The notes beneath the pieces are model-generated. The model searched no databases. It had not been told where the DNA came from and worked only from the letters and a program-made list of their open reading frames with translations. Below are positions 35,858-48,550 of a stretch of 64,000 nt of DNA, piece by piece. Source of the DNA: Strongylocentrotus purpuratus (taxonomy: Eukaryota > Echinodermata > Echinoidea > Camarodonta > Strongylocentrotidae). Position 1 is the stretch's first letter. Each line of letters opens with the position of its first letter. The position numbers were made by a program, and so were the translations under genes. The stretch lies in NCBI RefSeq assembly GCF_000002235.5, contig NW_022145596.1, positions 2,942,852-3,006,851 on the forward strand. Reading direction: 5' to 3'.

Positions 35858-36064
35858 AGTTGGGCTTTCTTCTTTATCTTTCATTTTCACTTTTCTCTTC
35901 TCTTCCCTTTTCTTTTTCCTTCTCCTTTCTTTTCTCTTCTCCTTTCTTTCTTCTCCTCTTCTCCTTTTTTTTCCTCTTCTTTCTCCTCTTTTTTTTTTTT
36001 TTTTTTTTTGCGCCGCCAATAGGGGGGCCGCGGCCGTTTCGGCCCCCCCCTGGATCCGCCACTG
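35820..36064. mobile_element. right-end fragment of a hAT-like element
   Basis: It ends CTGGATCCGCCACTG at 36050-36064, the reverse complement of CAGTGGCGGATCCAG as at 28038. The interior has a 28-nt G run, a long CT-rich tract and a T run. The left terminus was not located. Open frames in it are low-complexity products. Confidence 0.5.
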
Positions 36065-36863
36065 CTTAAACAATGATTTTTGTTAAACCTCGTTGTCAAT
36101 TATGTCCTCAAAAATAATGTTACTATCATGTCAAACCATTATGAGACGCGGGCTGACGAGACACGTACAAATTCATTTAGCTAGCGTAATACAATGAACA
36201 TTTATACTAACATATTCGACGTGATGGTCTGTGGGACAAAACCGTCAATCTATTTTGTTCTTTGACGTTCAATACATAAACAAACATGTACATGTCAATG
36301 ACGTCATCTTTCTATGTTTCCAGCATGCAGCACAGTAAGCATGTAAGTCTGGTGTTGACATCACATAACTGTAAATACGTATGTTACAATTCGGTGGTGG
36401 ACATCCATTGGATAAGAAAAGGCGCGCCCCTGATCAGCCCGCGATATAATAACCTAAAATTCCAGACCTCATAAAGTACCGAATCAGTAAATTCTACTTC
36501 ATAACATCATATTCTTCTCCCAACTGGTTCTCATAAACATGCACATATTAAGAGAATTACAGATATACTGACTGAAATGATATTTTGAAATGAATCTAAT
36601 TTGTAAAGAATTGTTATAACAGTACGAATAGAAATGAGTCTCTGGAATAGAAGCCTAGATATATTATGCGCAGAATGTGTATGCGCAGAATAATCATAGT
36701 AGTATTTTTTTCATTCACACATTTTCATTATCGGGTGTAGACTATAGCCGCGCCGGTACTTTGCTTTTGCAAATTTGACGAATTGTTCCACCAATCTTAT
36801 CGTTTTTGTACATTCAATTAGTTAGTACGATTCTGTATTCAAGAAATCTTGATCTTTACTACT

Positions 36864-36920
36864 ATGAACTACCAAGAAGAAGTCCATCCATCCGGAGAAC
36901 TCGATATGGAGGGAGAAATG
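36864..36920 (+). CDS. SLC6A9: candidate distal first coding exon of the SLC6 transporter gene
   Basis: ATG at 36864 opens MNYQEEVHPSGELDMEGEM and ends exactly at an ATG|GTATGC donor in phase 0, the phase required by the common exon at 59816. The short acidic N-terminus fits the cytosolic N-termini of SLC6 proteins. It ends with the same ATG|GTATG context as the proximal exon at 54499. The intron would be 22.9 kb. It could instead belong to an unseen gene, or a longer 5' exon could exist. Confidence 0.45.
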
Positions 36921-38889
36921 GTATGCATCGTGTTGTTAAATTGATGTACCGGTTGACTATGTCGTGTGTGCCCCCCTATGTTGTGTGTACTGCTGTTGTG
37001 TTGTGTTGCGACTAGGCTCCATGCGGCTCGAAAGTCGTTTGTCAAACCTTTTTGCAGATCAACATTTTCGTTGAGAATTAGATCATGTAATGATGTACAA
37101 ATTGAGATTTTGAAATGGTATGCTTGTTAAAATGCACGTTGAGGGTGTTAACTGTTATATGATTGATAATTATATCGTTGTGACGCGTGTTCTCAGTCGC
37201 CACGCGCGGCGTGGCGGTTTTGTAATTTACGTTCGGTTTGTTTACTTTCGCTTTACTAGTCCATCAATCAAGTATGACGACGATGCATGAAAGGTGTTCT
37301 GGATATTGGTACAGTTATATGTTATGATGATCTATTTAGTTGGAAGCTGGAAAAGATGGCATATTTTCCAGCTAAGCCTTTTATCTGCGCAGTCATTAAA
37401 TAATCAAAGTGAAGTAAATAAATCTGGATTAAGTATTCCAATCCCATCCATATCTAGATGCGCGGACCACGTGAATGACACTACTTATCAAAGTCACGTC
37501 AAAGACAAACACGAATGCATTCCGCGCGCAAGCAGCTAGCTTCCGATTTCACGCGTATGCAACATCATTCTTGACCATGTGCGTTTCATTGTTTGTAAAT
37601 ATTGAATTAAATATGACATTGGTGTCTAACAAAACCTCAACCGAATCTGATGGTTGTTCCATGATCCATGATCAATCAACATACACGGATTGACAATGCT
37701 CGTTATCATGGTTGTGACGGAGAAAACACATCTGTGTAAAAAGTGTGTTATTAACATAATTAGACTATTTCTCCCCTTTCGTTCTTTAAATTCTTTACTA
37801 AATACTAGGCCTAGATCTATAATAATTCTATAGTCTAGAATTATCTAGATAAATCGAAATCTCAAAATCTCTAATTTTCATTCATCTCACTGATCCCTCG
37901 AAAATGTGTAGAGGGGTCTATAGAAAGATTATCATAGATTTTGAGGAAACGAAGTGACGGATAAACTTTCGAACTACCTCAAGCTGGGTGTCTTGTTCCC
38001 GGTCTAGGCCTAAATTAAAGCTTTATGAAGTGTACAGTAGATCACAGCAGAACGAGCACCTTCCCTTATAGTTTGGGACGATATTATACTCTGTACTGTG
38101 GTGGTATCCTAGTACCAGTACCGTAATTGATTGTGGTTAGTGTGAAGCGCGGCAATTCTTTTGTCATGGTAGTATGCTTGAGTTGTGTGCTTTGCTTCCA
38201 CGAGGTCCATGTCCATGTGCTCCAGATATATAGGGTTTTAGAGCAAGATACCCCCTTTCACACGAAGGCTGGTTATTTACCCACTCTTTCCTTTATTTAA
38301 AAAATAAGGATCATGAAGATACGTATGTGCGATTTTCTGGGTTTTTGGTCCAAGCGAATATCGTTTGTTAAATTATATAAATCGACTTACAGGAGCTTGT
38401 AAATTGTCACATGTAGGCCTAAATGTATGAACATGATTGGGAAGAGGGATCTAATTAAATAGCTGGGTCATTGATCTTTATGATTACGAATGAATTTGGA
38501 GCCCATCCGCAATTGTTAATGGAAATGCAAACAGGTTTTCATTCGCATTGCGTAATTAACTTGTTTAATTATGTAATAACATTATATATTAGATAGCTTA
38601 GACAGATACCGAGATGTGATTGGTCCAGAGCTCGTCACGTGATATCAATTGTGAGGATCCAAATTGTTATATTTTCCTGGCCGGTCACTTTTCGGTGTTA
38701 TATTAACCAGCTGGTGAAATGAATATATTTTTAATCAATGCATGTCGCCCTCTTGAGGACTGTATGTCACCAATTACACACATTATACCATTACCGAGGG
38801 TCATTTCATTTTTTCAATATTTTTTTTTCATGAATTTTTTTTTCCCTTGAAATTATTTTTTCCACATTTTTTTTCTTCCCCAAAGAGAA

Positions 38890-38916
38890 TTACCCAAAAA
38901 ATGCTTTTTTGGGTAA
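38890..38916. repeat. 27-nt near-perfect palindrome in a T-rich tract
   Basis: TTACCCAAAAAA, TGC, TTTTTTGGGTAA. A similar aaaaaatgcttttttggggt segment follows about 30 nt later. The surrounding 38810-39060 is almost only T-runs broken by CCCC/GGGG. Confidence 0.7.
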
Positions 38917-39135
38917 TTTTTTTTTTTCCCGAAAAATGCTTTTTTGGGGTAAGATTTTTTTTTTTCGATTTTTTTTTTCTTCCCCAAAATTGTTTCATAA
39001 TTTTTTTTTTGTAAGGTTTTTTTTTTTTCTTGAACTATCTCGACAGATTATTTTTCTGTAATTTCCGAAAAAAAAGGGGAATTTCTTTTTTGGGCAAACT
39101 TTTTGGACCCCCCCCCCCCACAAAAAGGGCTATCT

Positions 39136-39330
39136 AATATAACAGTTATTGACTGGCAGGGGGTATATAACACTCTTTGGACCTGAAGGGAATTATATTT
39201 CCCCTCGTGACCATATTTTCCCTCAGCGCTGCGCGCTTCGGGAAAATATAACCACTTGGGAAATATAACTCCCTTGAGCGGTCCAAATAATGTTATATTA
39301 CACCCCCTGCCAGTCAATAACTGTATAATA
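39136..39330. mobile_element. palindromic foldback MITE, ~95-bp arms
   Basis: The left arm holds cagttattgactggcagggg, then TTTGGACC and TTATATTTCCC. The right arm repeats these inverted (CCCCTGCCAGTCAATAACTG, GGTCCAAA, GGGAAATATAA). The centre is the GC-rich AGCGCTGCGCGCTT near 39228. No clear target duplication was identified, so the family is unknown. Confidence 0.75.
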
Positions 39331-40109
39331 TTAGTTTTGTGCAGGAGTTGAAAAGGTAAGAGAAAGTGAGATATATTTCACCCACTACACAAATGAATTT
39401 GTGTATGAAAGGTTTTGTTAATATATATACACCAACAACATGGTGGCCTGTACTTCAACAGAAGAAGAAGAAGAATGTAAATGCGAACCCCTTCTTATCA
39501 ATAAAATGAACATCTCGATTATTAGAATGTAATAATTGGACATGCAGATAATAAAATAAACATGCAGATAATAAAATATAAACTAAAAGACTAATACGCA
39601 GTGATTTGTCATTCCTCGAGTGAACCGAAGTAAACACTGTTGATAATACACGAACATGTACATGTATTATGACAATTTTCACCCATATTTGCAAACAATT
39701 TTTATCATCGATTTTAGCCTACATGCATGTATAAACATACACACACACAAGAAAAAATGCATTCTATTCAGAGAATTGTATTTGGTGTTTGTAAATATTG
39801 AGCAGCTGTTGAGAAGTTAAAGTATGAGAATTTGCTGACTCGAGAAATACTTTGTATGTTATCAAGTCTAGTTCTCTCACACAAGGCCTAGGCCAATAGG
39901 CCAGACGAATTACCAAACATGCGGCCGTTGAGTCTTGAATTCAGACAGGCAAGAATTGTTTCCCCTAAATGTAACATAGCAATTGATTTTATTTCGTAAC
40001 ACTGTAGAAACTAGATTTCATTATATAATATTTTTACTATGTGAAAGAATATCGTACTTCTCTTATGCGTCTTTGCATTTCCTCGTTAACAATTTTGGAA
40101 TAGTGATTC

Positions 40110-40330
40110 GTTTACCTGACTCTCAACCACAAGGTTGGTGGGTCGAATCCTAACCCGGTAGTTCATTAAATATAGCAGTTGTCTCTCTCAACCCAGGAAA
40201 GAGGCAGGTTCTTTAAATTTTGAAAAGCTGCTGCCGGAGAAAAGGCAACTTCAGGAAAATAATTGAATTGCCCAAAGAAATTGTTGAGAAATGTAAATCC
40301 CCTGCCGCCGAATAACGCTCCTTGTAGAAG
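40110..40330 (+). repeat. possible tRNA-derived SINE remnant
   Basis: A B-box-like GGGTCGAATCC at about 40140 follows ctctcaaccacaaggttggt, as in the second half of a tRNA-type pol III promoter. The A-box is poorly defined. No cloverleaf can be drawn and no clean tail is seen, so this is tentative. Confidence 0.3.
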
Positions 40331-43300
40331 ATTATTTGTTGCCAATTTCTTGTGAAATATTAATCAATGATTGACGGGATTCGGCCTACTATAGGAGATG
40401 ATGAGCCAGAATAATGGATTAAGCACAGACTTCAACCATCCTCTCGATTGTCATTATCATCATAAGTCTTCCTGTGAGAGTCTCTTTACATGACTTGCAT
40501 GCTCTTATTGCTCTAGCTTGGTGACCCCATCATTTTTATCGAGAAATGACGAAATATGGATCAAAAGTACAAACCGCATTGCTGATTTCTTGATACAAAT
40601 TGTTGGAGTTTTTTTTTAATGGGGCTCGCGGGCAGATATTTCGTGGGAAAGGCGATTAAATTCGTTAATCAATACATGTAACAAATACTTATTTTGTCAT
40701 TATTATGACATGACCAAAGTAATAATTTTGAATTAGTAACCCCTATTTTGTTTCCATCATGTTTCCGTAAAGTATCCATTACACAGTGGGTTGTAAGGTA
40801 ATATCTTGAGGTAGGTAGGTTACAGATAATTTCCATTAACTTCGGACATAATTTATTAATTAGGCTTATTGATTCCTACTTTCTCGTCCGTATTTTTCGT
40901 TAATATTGCAGAGAGGGGTCCTGTGTTTGATATCTGATACTTTTTCTCTACACAAAAATGCATTTGTCAATGTCAACATAAATAAACTCTTAATACTACC
41001 CTGTATTGTCATTGAACCTCTGCACTACATAGTTAGTACAGACGTTCAAAACCAGTTTTTTTTTTTAAATTTCCTAATTGTTTAGATATGTTCACAAATT
41101 CGTATTTACTTCATTCAGAACCATTAAAGCGGGTCGAAAAAAGGGTGCAACTAGGAATTGATTTTATTTGGCTCTAATAAAATAGAAAAAAATTGTTAAA
41201 TTTGAGGATACCATCATAGTGACTATACTACCTATTCGTATTGCATTGACAGTTCACCAGTGTATTAGTTAAAATAAAATAAAATAAAAGAGATTGGGTT
41301 ATGGGTGAAAAGGTGACATCTTGCATTATACACCTTTGTGTCGACAGAAAACCCAATTCTGTTATCAAATTTAAATCCTGGCACTGGTGATATCCTCCTC
41401 GGAAAGAACGAACAGAAGATAAGGCGACCATGTAGACAGATTTAGGTTTCCAGACAAAATGGTTAATGTAACATTGCTTCCGTTATAACTACCAGGAAAG
41501 GGGGGCATAACATTACCCGATACCCATAGACATAATCTCCAGGCTATTGCAACAGGTACATGCTCCCATCGCGGCAGGTTTAAATCCACCCTTGACACCT
41601 TTAAAGTCATCTTTAATATGGTATGTTGATGACGATAGTTGACGTGTGTTGGATGGGTTCCAATATGATAATGAGATAGTTGTTTGACAACCCTCAAGTG
41701 GGGTTGTTGGTGATACACATGGGGGAGCTTGACAGACAGCCAGACTGGGAGGCAGGCCGAGGGATACAGGAAGATACAGGATGAGGGGGGAAGAAGGGGG
41801 GAAATCCTTCAGGTTACCCAGACCTTGATGCACGTCGGCCCACTCATTTGTTTGTTTCTATCAGGAAATTACAAGAGACGACAAGATTCTAGACATTTCC
41901 TGAATTAATTTAACTGCTCAAGTTAATTTCTTGTGGGCAGTTCCAGGAATTGCATGGACATCAACGTGGCCACTTTTAGATGAGACTTTTGTTTTCTTCA
42001 ACTATGCACTGTTGACCTTTCATTAAGTTTGACAGTGAGATTGGCCAAGATATATTCCCAAAGCGAATAATAATTGTCTGCTTGATTTCAGTTTCAGTTT
42101 TAACTATTCATCATTTCCTCCGTCTTACATATGGGACATGATTAGTATTCATCTTGGACTTATCTTAAAGATAAGACCTTGTCTTTACAAGTAGTAGGCC
42201 AACTGTCATTTTATAAACAAAGGCCAGTCATAGCAAGGATTGACTTACTGTCATACCTACTACTTTAGTTAATGATAGTAATATAACTGTGTAAATTTTA
42301 TTCCACCAATATCCCTGGTCCCTCCCCCTCCACTGCCTCTCAATGTCTTCATGCTGGGGCTGTTTGTATTCGTTTACATGTGCCACTCTCCACCCAGGTG
42401 TAGTAAATAGGTGCCTGTGAGGAATATGTTCCTTGAAAGCTTTCAGCGGCAGAGTATACTTGCAAAGATGTATAACTCCTTGGTACTTGGTAGGTGCCTT
42501 TAGCACCCCCCCCCCCCCTGTCCCCTAAGATGGATATGTGCGCAGTATACTGTATATAGGTCTGTACGTTTGTGTGCATGGCTCGTGTTTATAAACACAA
42601 AATTAGTTCAGATCTGGTTCTCCACATCATGACACATCCAGAAAAAAAGTATTTTGTATCGTCATAGTGCCAGATGGGATCGGGCATATTACAGCTTGAT
42701 GTAACCTTTCTAGTTCTTCAAGTACAACCCAAGGGTCTGAAGCTACAGACATACCGTGTAGGTCATTTGGATGCCAGACATTTCATGGGACCCGTTTACG
42801 TTTCCTTGCTCCTTGTATTTGGTCTCTCATCTCAGTCGTAGAAGGGTCAATTTGTCAGGTCACCCGGGGCTGTATTCACTAGGGGATCGCTACTTCCACT
42901 TTCTGAGGTCATCTCTCTTTCTCTCTGCCCCCTTTTCCTTGTTCTTTCCTTTCATGGGCCACGTTAGACTTGACCTCTTGGCTCACTATGATTAATCCAT
43001 GCCATGCGGGAAGTGTGTTGAGGTTTCTTGAGGTTTCTAGCCGATTGTTTTGTTTTCTAAATGATGAAGGTAAAAACAATAATAAATAATAAAAATTAAT
43101 TAGGTAGGTCAGTGAATATTGTCTGTGGCCTGTTTTTTCGGGAAGGGCAGTCTCCCAACCTCGAACCATTTCCCAAGAAAAGGCTGTACTAGTAGTAGCC
43201 CAATACAGTAGTCAGAAGCAAAAGGAGAGCATTTTGACACAAGTGTAGTGAGTCCTCGTCACAACAAAACAAAGTTTCTCTAAATATGAGATTTGTGCCA

Positions 43301-44590
43301 TGTAGGCTACATATCATACATGTACACACCCCAGTATGTGTTTTGAAAATTAATTCTGGTGATAAAATGACATATGCTGCCTTTGCTCATGTGTTAATTG
43401 CTATTGCGTCGACAACTAGGGCGACTTGTTGGTATTCAAGAGGCACAGTACTGCGTCATCATACCATGGAGTTGGGATTGGATTTTATCCGTGTCCATGG
43501 TCATACCAACGTTTAGTGTGTGTAAATAGACCTGGGCTGGGACGCACTATATTGGCTCGATGGGGGCGGGGGGGAGGGGGGGGGGGGGACGTGAAATGAG
43601 ATCAGGGGAAACGAGATCAGAGGAAACGGTCTCACCACCCAGCTCTCTCTGGTCTCATACGGAACGACCATAATTCATGGAATGATGAACTTATATGGGT
43701 AGTGTCTCAATTACCCAGGGATTAGTTGTATTGATGTCTTTCTGTTTTTGACTCTTTGGGAGGTGTGATAGAGTACGAGGTGTACTATGAGGTTGCGTGA
43801 CAACTTGTGATGATATACATACACAGTGTATAATGAGAATAAAGTACAGTTACTGGGGCCCCCTTCATAGTCCTCACTGAATGATTTGTAGAGGAAGAGA
43901 AATCGAGGAATTCATTGATGAGTACCTCATTAGAATGGAACGCATATCTGCCGTTCACAAACTGGAACCCGCGCATTGTCAATCTTTCCGGCGCGCAGGA
44001 TTTGGAGATACTAGGCGGATTCAGGCGGATCAACAACAACAAAAAACATACTGCTAAAATTATCTTTTCAGGAAAAAATAATATGATATGAATTCATCAT
44101 TTTGGCCTCATTATGGATTGCATCATTCACCTACAAATCCCCACTTCCCGAGTCCAAGTGGCGGCCATTTTGAAGGAAAAAAAATAATTAAAAAAGGTCT
44201 CCTTCTTTTGTTTCAAATGGGCAGGACGTTAAACATGTTTTTGAGGGGCCTTATTTTGATTTAGTCAATCTAGAAAGCTTTTATAGACAGTTTGGAGACT
44301 TCATGTTTGCATTTGTTGATATTTGTTTTTAATTCTTTCAAGTGGGAAAACAATGTACATACGTCTGTGACTCTGTGTGTACTTATTCACAGAACACTAA
44401 ATAACTAAATAAATTTCATAATATGTAAATAAATAAATGTTTAAGTGAATTATTAAATAAATAAATAAGGAAATAAATATATAAAACTTGCAGACCATAT
44501 ACAAGGCTACATATAAGGAATACTGCCTTGTGAATGATGATGAAATGTATGTTTGTCATCAGTGAAAGGCGGAAGTTTTCAGTCGTTTTT

Positions 44591-44649
44591 GTCTCGCCTG
44601 CGTAGCAAAAAGCGAGACATAGGCGCCGCTTTTCCGGTGACGGCGGCGG

Positions 44650-44690
<41 letters not shown>

Positions 44691-45530
44691 TCAACATCAA
44701 AAACTTAACCTAAGGTTAAGTTTTTGAATTTTTGGTATAATTTTTAAAGTATAAGTTCTTAGTCAATGAAACTTTGACTATAGGGTAATCAAGTATCCCC
44801 AATCATGTGAGTAGAATTTCAGATCACAAAGTCAAGGTCAAAGGTCATTTCAGGTCAACAGACTTGGACTATGTTGTAGCATCATCATCGAAAACTTAAC
44901 CTAAGGTTAAGTTTTTGAATTTTTGATATAATTTTGAAAGTATAAGTTCTTAGTCAATGAAATTTGGACTATAGGGTTACCAAGTCTCCCCAATCATGTG
45001 AGTAGAATTTCAGGTCACTAAGTTAAGGTCAAAGGCCATTTAAGGTCAACAAACTTAGACTTTGTTGTGGCATCAACATTAAGATTTTCAAAATGCTTCT
45101 TCTTCGATATTTTTCAACTGATTTTGATTCTGATTGTTTCATATGATAGGGCTAGGAGGGGATTTAAAATTTCTACACAGAATCGTGAAATTCATTATCT
45201 ATGCTAATTTATGCAAATTTATTTGAAATCACAAAAAAGGCTTCTTCTCCTTCATTTCTCGACCGATTTTGATTTGGTTTGCTTTAAATCGTAGAGCTAA
45301 CTTTGGTACACTAAATTTCTACACAGAATTTTGAAATTGTTCTCCATTAATTAAATATGGTAATTTATGCAAATTTATTCCAAAAATAACAAAAATTGCT
45401 TCTTTTCCCTCATTTCTTGACCGATTTTGCCTTATCTGGTAGAGCTAAATTTGGAACAATAAACTTCTACACAGAATTGTGAGATTTTGCTCCATTTTTT
45501 ATTTATTGTACTTTATGCAAATGAAATGAA
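44591..45530. repeat. compound repeat: GTCTCGC hairpin, GGCGAC microsatellite, two tandem families
   Basis: It opens with GTCTCGC (44591-44597) paired with GCGAGAC (44612-44618), then a GGCGAC hexamer repeat to about 44692. Next is a 191-bp unit present twice (44701 and 44892), each headed by the palindrome AAACTTAACCTAAGGTTAAG. Then come three diverged ~130-150-bp units containing cttcttctc, gaccgattttg and tttctacacagaattgtga. I do not recognise the family or find target duplications. Confidence 0.75.
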
Positions 45531-45789
45531 ATTATGTCCCTTCCAGGGCATCAAATTTCTATTTTTTGACCAGTTCAAAAGTGTACCACATAAAATTTAC
45601 GATATTTGTTGTTGTGAGATGCGGATGAGCGCTACGTCATTGACGTTCTGGTTTATCATATTGAATTGCGTTATGCAGGCGAGACCGCCGAGAGCGTTTC
45701 CCTTGTTTGTTGTTGTTGTCATTTGTCGAAAGTTATAGGACTCTTTCAAATACACAAGAGGAACGGAAAATACCTCACTCACTCATCTG

Positions 45790-45902
45790 TGTGAATGACA
45801 AAAAGAAGTTTCCTTCTTTCTCCTTGTGTGTCTGGATTGGTATAGTATACATTTTCGTACCGGCGCTATATAAATAACCATATTATTATTATTTTTTTTT
45901 TA
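45790..45902 (+). repeat. retroposon-like 3' tail
   Basis: The segment accggcgctatataaataac followed by an ATT repeat and a T run looks like the 3' end of a SINE or RTE-type LINE. The body upstream shows no coding signal. Confidence 0.35.
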
Positions 45903-47301
45903 ATACCTCTAGACATACCTCTAGACATAAGTATGAAAAAATATACAAGAGATTTGAAGAAGGACGGTTGGATAGCTGTATTTAGAGCCATTGATTCTTA
46001 GATCTCTCTATCTCTCTCTCTCTCTCTCTCTCACGTGAATCTGTCCATGGTCTGTCTCTCTTTTCATGAAAATAGTTTAGTATATGCTGTGTGTACTAAA
46101 GTGCGCTTACTAATGCTGTATTGTCAAATTCACGCACTGCAAATAATATTATCTTTTATGAGTAATGGGCTTTTCACTTAATATGATTAATTTAACTTCT
46201 TTAAACTTTGGAAATCACTTTTCATCGTAAGGGGAGTAAGTGAGTTGAAATTGTATGAACGACCGAACGTCCCGTTATAAATCATGGGCTGTACTTCGTT
46301 TTGCTGCTTTTCAAGCTTGACAAGTATCAATGGGACACACCCCACAGTTTGCTCTGACCTGTACTGGACTGGTCTATACGAAATTAAATATCTATGGAAA
46401 CCTTAAAATGGAGAATCAAAAGCGTAGTATACCCTTGACCCGTTTAAAACAGATGTTTCTATAGACGGACACAGTAGACAGCAGGGTACCAGGTTATTGC
46501 AGGGCGTATTTTGAAGGAAAACATAAGATTCGAACCGGAATTTTCACAATATGCCAGATATATTATGAAAAAGTAAGTTATAAAAAAGAGGAACGAAACA
46601 AGGAAGCGATCTTTTGAATGGCGTAATCGCATTTTCTTCCAAGACTTGCTAGATAGGAAGGTTGGTAAAAGTAGACATGGAATGACCCTGGAACATTCAG
46701 GTGGACAATGAAACATTCTTTCCTTACGTCTGAAAGACATTTTGGGTCTTCTTGGTCTTCTGTATTATGACATGTAGCCCCCAAATGCTATTTTCTCTTG
46801 CCATTTGATTTTCTTGTAACAAATTTTCCCACAGTCCTCTCCCATTCTCTATTTTCACACGATACAGATCGTTCTCTTATATAATCCTTATCTAACGGAT
46901 TGCACCTGGATTAAATATTTCCTATTCAAGTTTCCGTGGCCTACAAAGTCAATCTGAAACTATAAATTATACAATTAATGATCCTTAATGAACCTTTCAG
47001 ATGTAGTTTGTTCAGTTAATGGATTCGGAGTCTGTAACTTGACAAAGATTGAGCATTATTGCCAACCTTCTTATTTAGCCCATGCATTAATTATTCACCT
47101 TTAAAAACAATTTGATTGTAACTAGATGTTCCCTAAAGTTTTATCAAGGGACCCCCCCCCCCGCGTTTTTACACTTGATATTTACATTCTTTATTATTGA
47201 TAGTAAAATAAATTATTCATTTATTTATTTATTTATTCGTTTCATCTGTTTGTTTTTATTTCTTGTTTCTCTTGAAGTATAAACACGGTACACGTTAATT
47301 C

Positions 47302-47571
47302 GGTTCTAGGACAATTACCCCTGGGTAATCACCCCCGGAAAATTACCCCCCCCCCCGGATAATTACCCACCGGAAAATTACCCCCCGAAAAAAAATCTGC
47401 TTTTATTAAAACCAACTTATTATCAGGCTGGACTTCCCCTTTAACGAACAGGGGGGTATTTTCGGTGGAGGGGTAACTGTCCTCGGGGGTAGTTGTCCTT
47501 GGGGTAATTTTCCGGGGGGGGGGGTAGTCCTCCGGGGGTTGATTGCCCAAAGGGACAACTGTCCTGATACG
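47302..47571. mobile_element. 270-bp foldback element with ~9-bp target duplication
   Basis: CGTTAATTC flanks both sides (47293-47301 and 47572-47580). The inner ends share AGGACAATTACCC-type sequence in inverted orientation (AGGACAATT at left; AGGACAGTT on the other strand at right). The interior is made of GGAAAATTACCCCC-like units facing one way on the left and the opposite way on the right, around a unique centre at about 47390-47450. The size of the duplication fits a hAT-like element. Confidence 0.7.
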
Positions 47572-48439
47572 CGTTAATTCAAATGACCTGCCTCTTCATA
47601 TATCAATTTTTATCAGCGGCTGAAATTAATCGGCACTTCTATTTAACACTCATCTGTTGTTTGAACTTCTTTGTATTGTGTAGTTTCAATACGCCGGTGA
47701 ACTTGAATTGTAATGTTATTGTTTTTTCTTATTATTGTTATCAGTTTAGGCCTAGTTGTAACGAATACGATGATTAAATCAAAGCCCCCCCCCCCCAACA
47801 CACACACACACACGATGACGACGACGCCCAAACCAGGTGCGTAGTTACGTAGTTTTTTAATCGAGTGGCCAAGAAAAAAACAGACGAAAAGGGAAAAGGC
47901 AAAACTGAAAGGAAAATGAGAGAAAGGAAGATAAATGGAAGGAACTCCCACACCCTGCCCCATATCGGTGAATTTTTTGATTTGCATTGATTTATTAAAA
48001 TGCCCCTACCTATGCCAGTGCTCCTTCAGTGTGTAGGCCCACGCTACGCCTCTTCCTCGACCCACACAGCTTAGCATGCACAGGAAAGAGATGGCAATTA
48101 GTCTGCTGTTGTGTCATAATTGATCTTAGTACCGACTTGATGTCGTGCCAATGATAATCACCACTATACCATCATGGTCTCATTTTGATTTTATCTTGAG
48201 GAAACATTCCTTTTGAAATTACCCAAGTTAATGTTATTTTTTGAAGATTCGTGGTCACAAATAACGACAGAAGAAGAAACAGATTAGAACCATCTAGTTT
48301 GTCCCAGTTCAGGATCCTGACTGCATTAGAATATCGACAGGACAAAAAACATACATAACTCCCCCTTTTTTTAGGGGGGGGGGGCTACTTAAGAGCCAAA
48401 CTGTTTTTGTTATTATCATATTTCAAATTTATTTTATCT

Positions 48440-48550
48440 ATAATTTGTATTTTTATCTTGTGGATGAACCCCTTTGAAGACCAGCTTTTAGCTGAAAAGG
48501 GTGATCCTTCCCATAATATATGTGGAAAATAAATAAATGAAAATTTAAAA
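48440..48550 (+). repeat. possible LINE 3' UTR remnant
   Basis: A gaagaccagcttttagctga stem-like segment is followed by aaagggtgatcctt, then aaataaataaatgaaa and an A-run. This resembles the 3' end of a non-LTR element. No reverse transcriptase frame remains. Confidence 0.3.

Noticed and set aside
35648-36073. Open frames of up to 141 codons on both strands
   Set aside because: They are low-complexity products of CT, G and T runs in a transposon end fragment.
40130-40160. tRNA gene
   Set aside because: A B-box-like string is present, but no cloverleaf, anticodon arm or clear A-box can be drawn; kept only as a possible SINE remnant.
41371-41833. Overlapping minus-strand frames of about 110 codons
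   Set aside because: No family match or splice context; two overlapping frames of similar length suggest chance.
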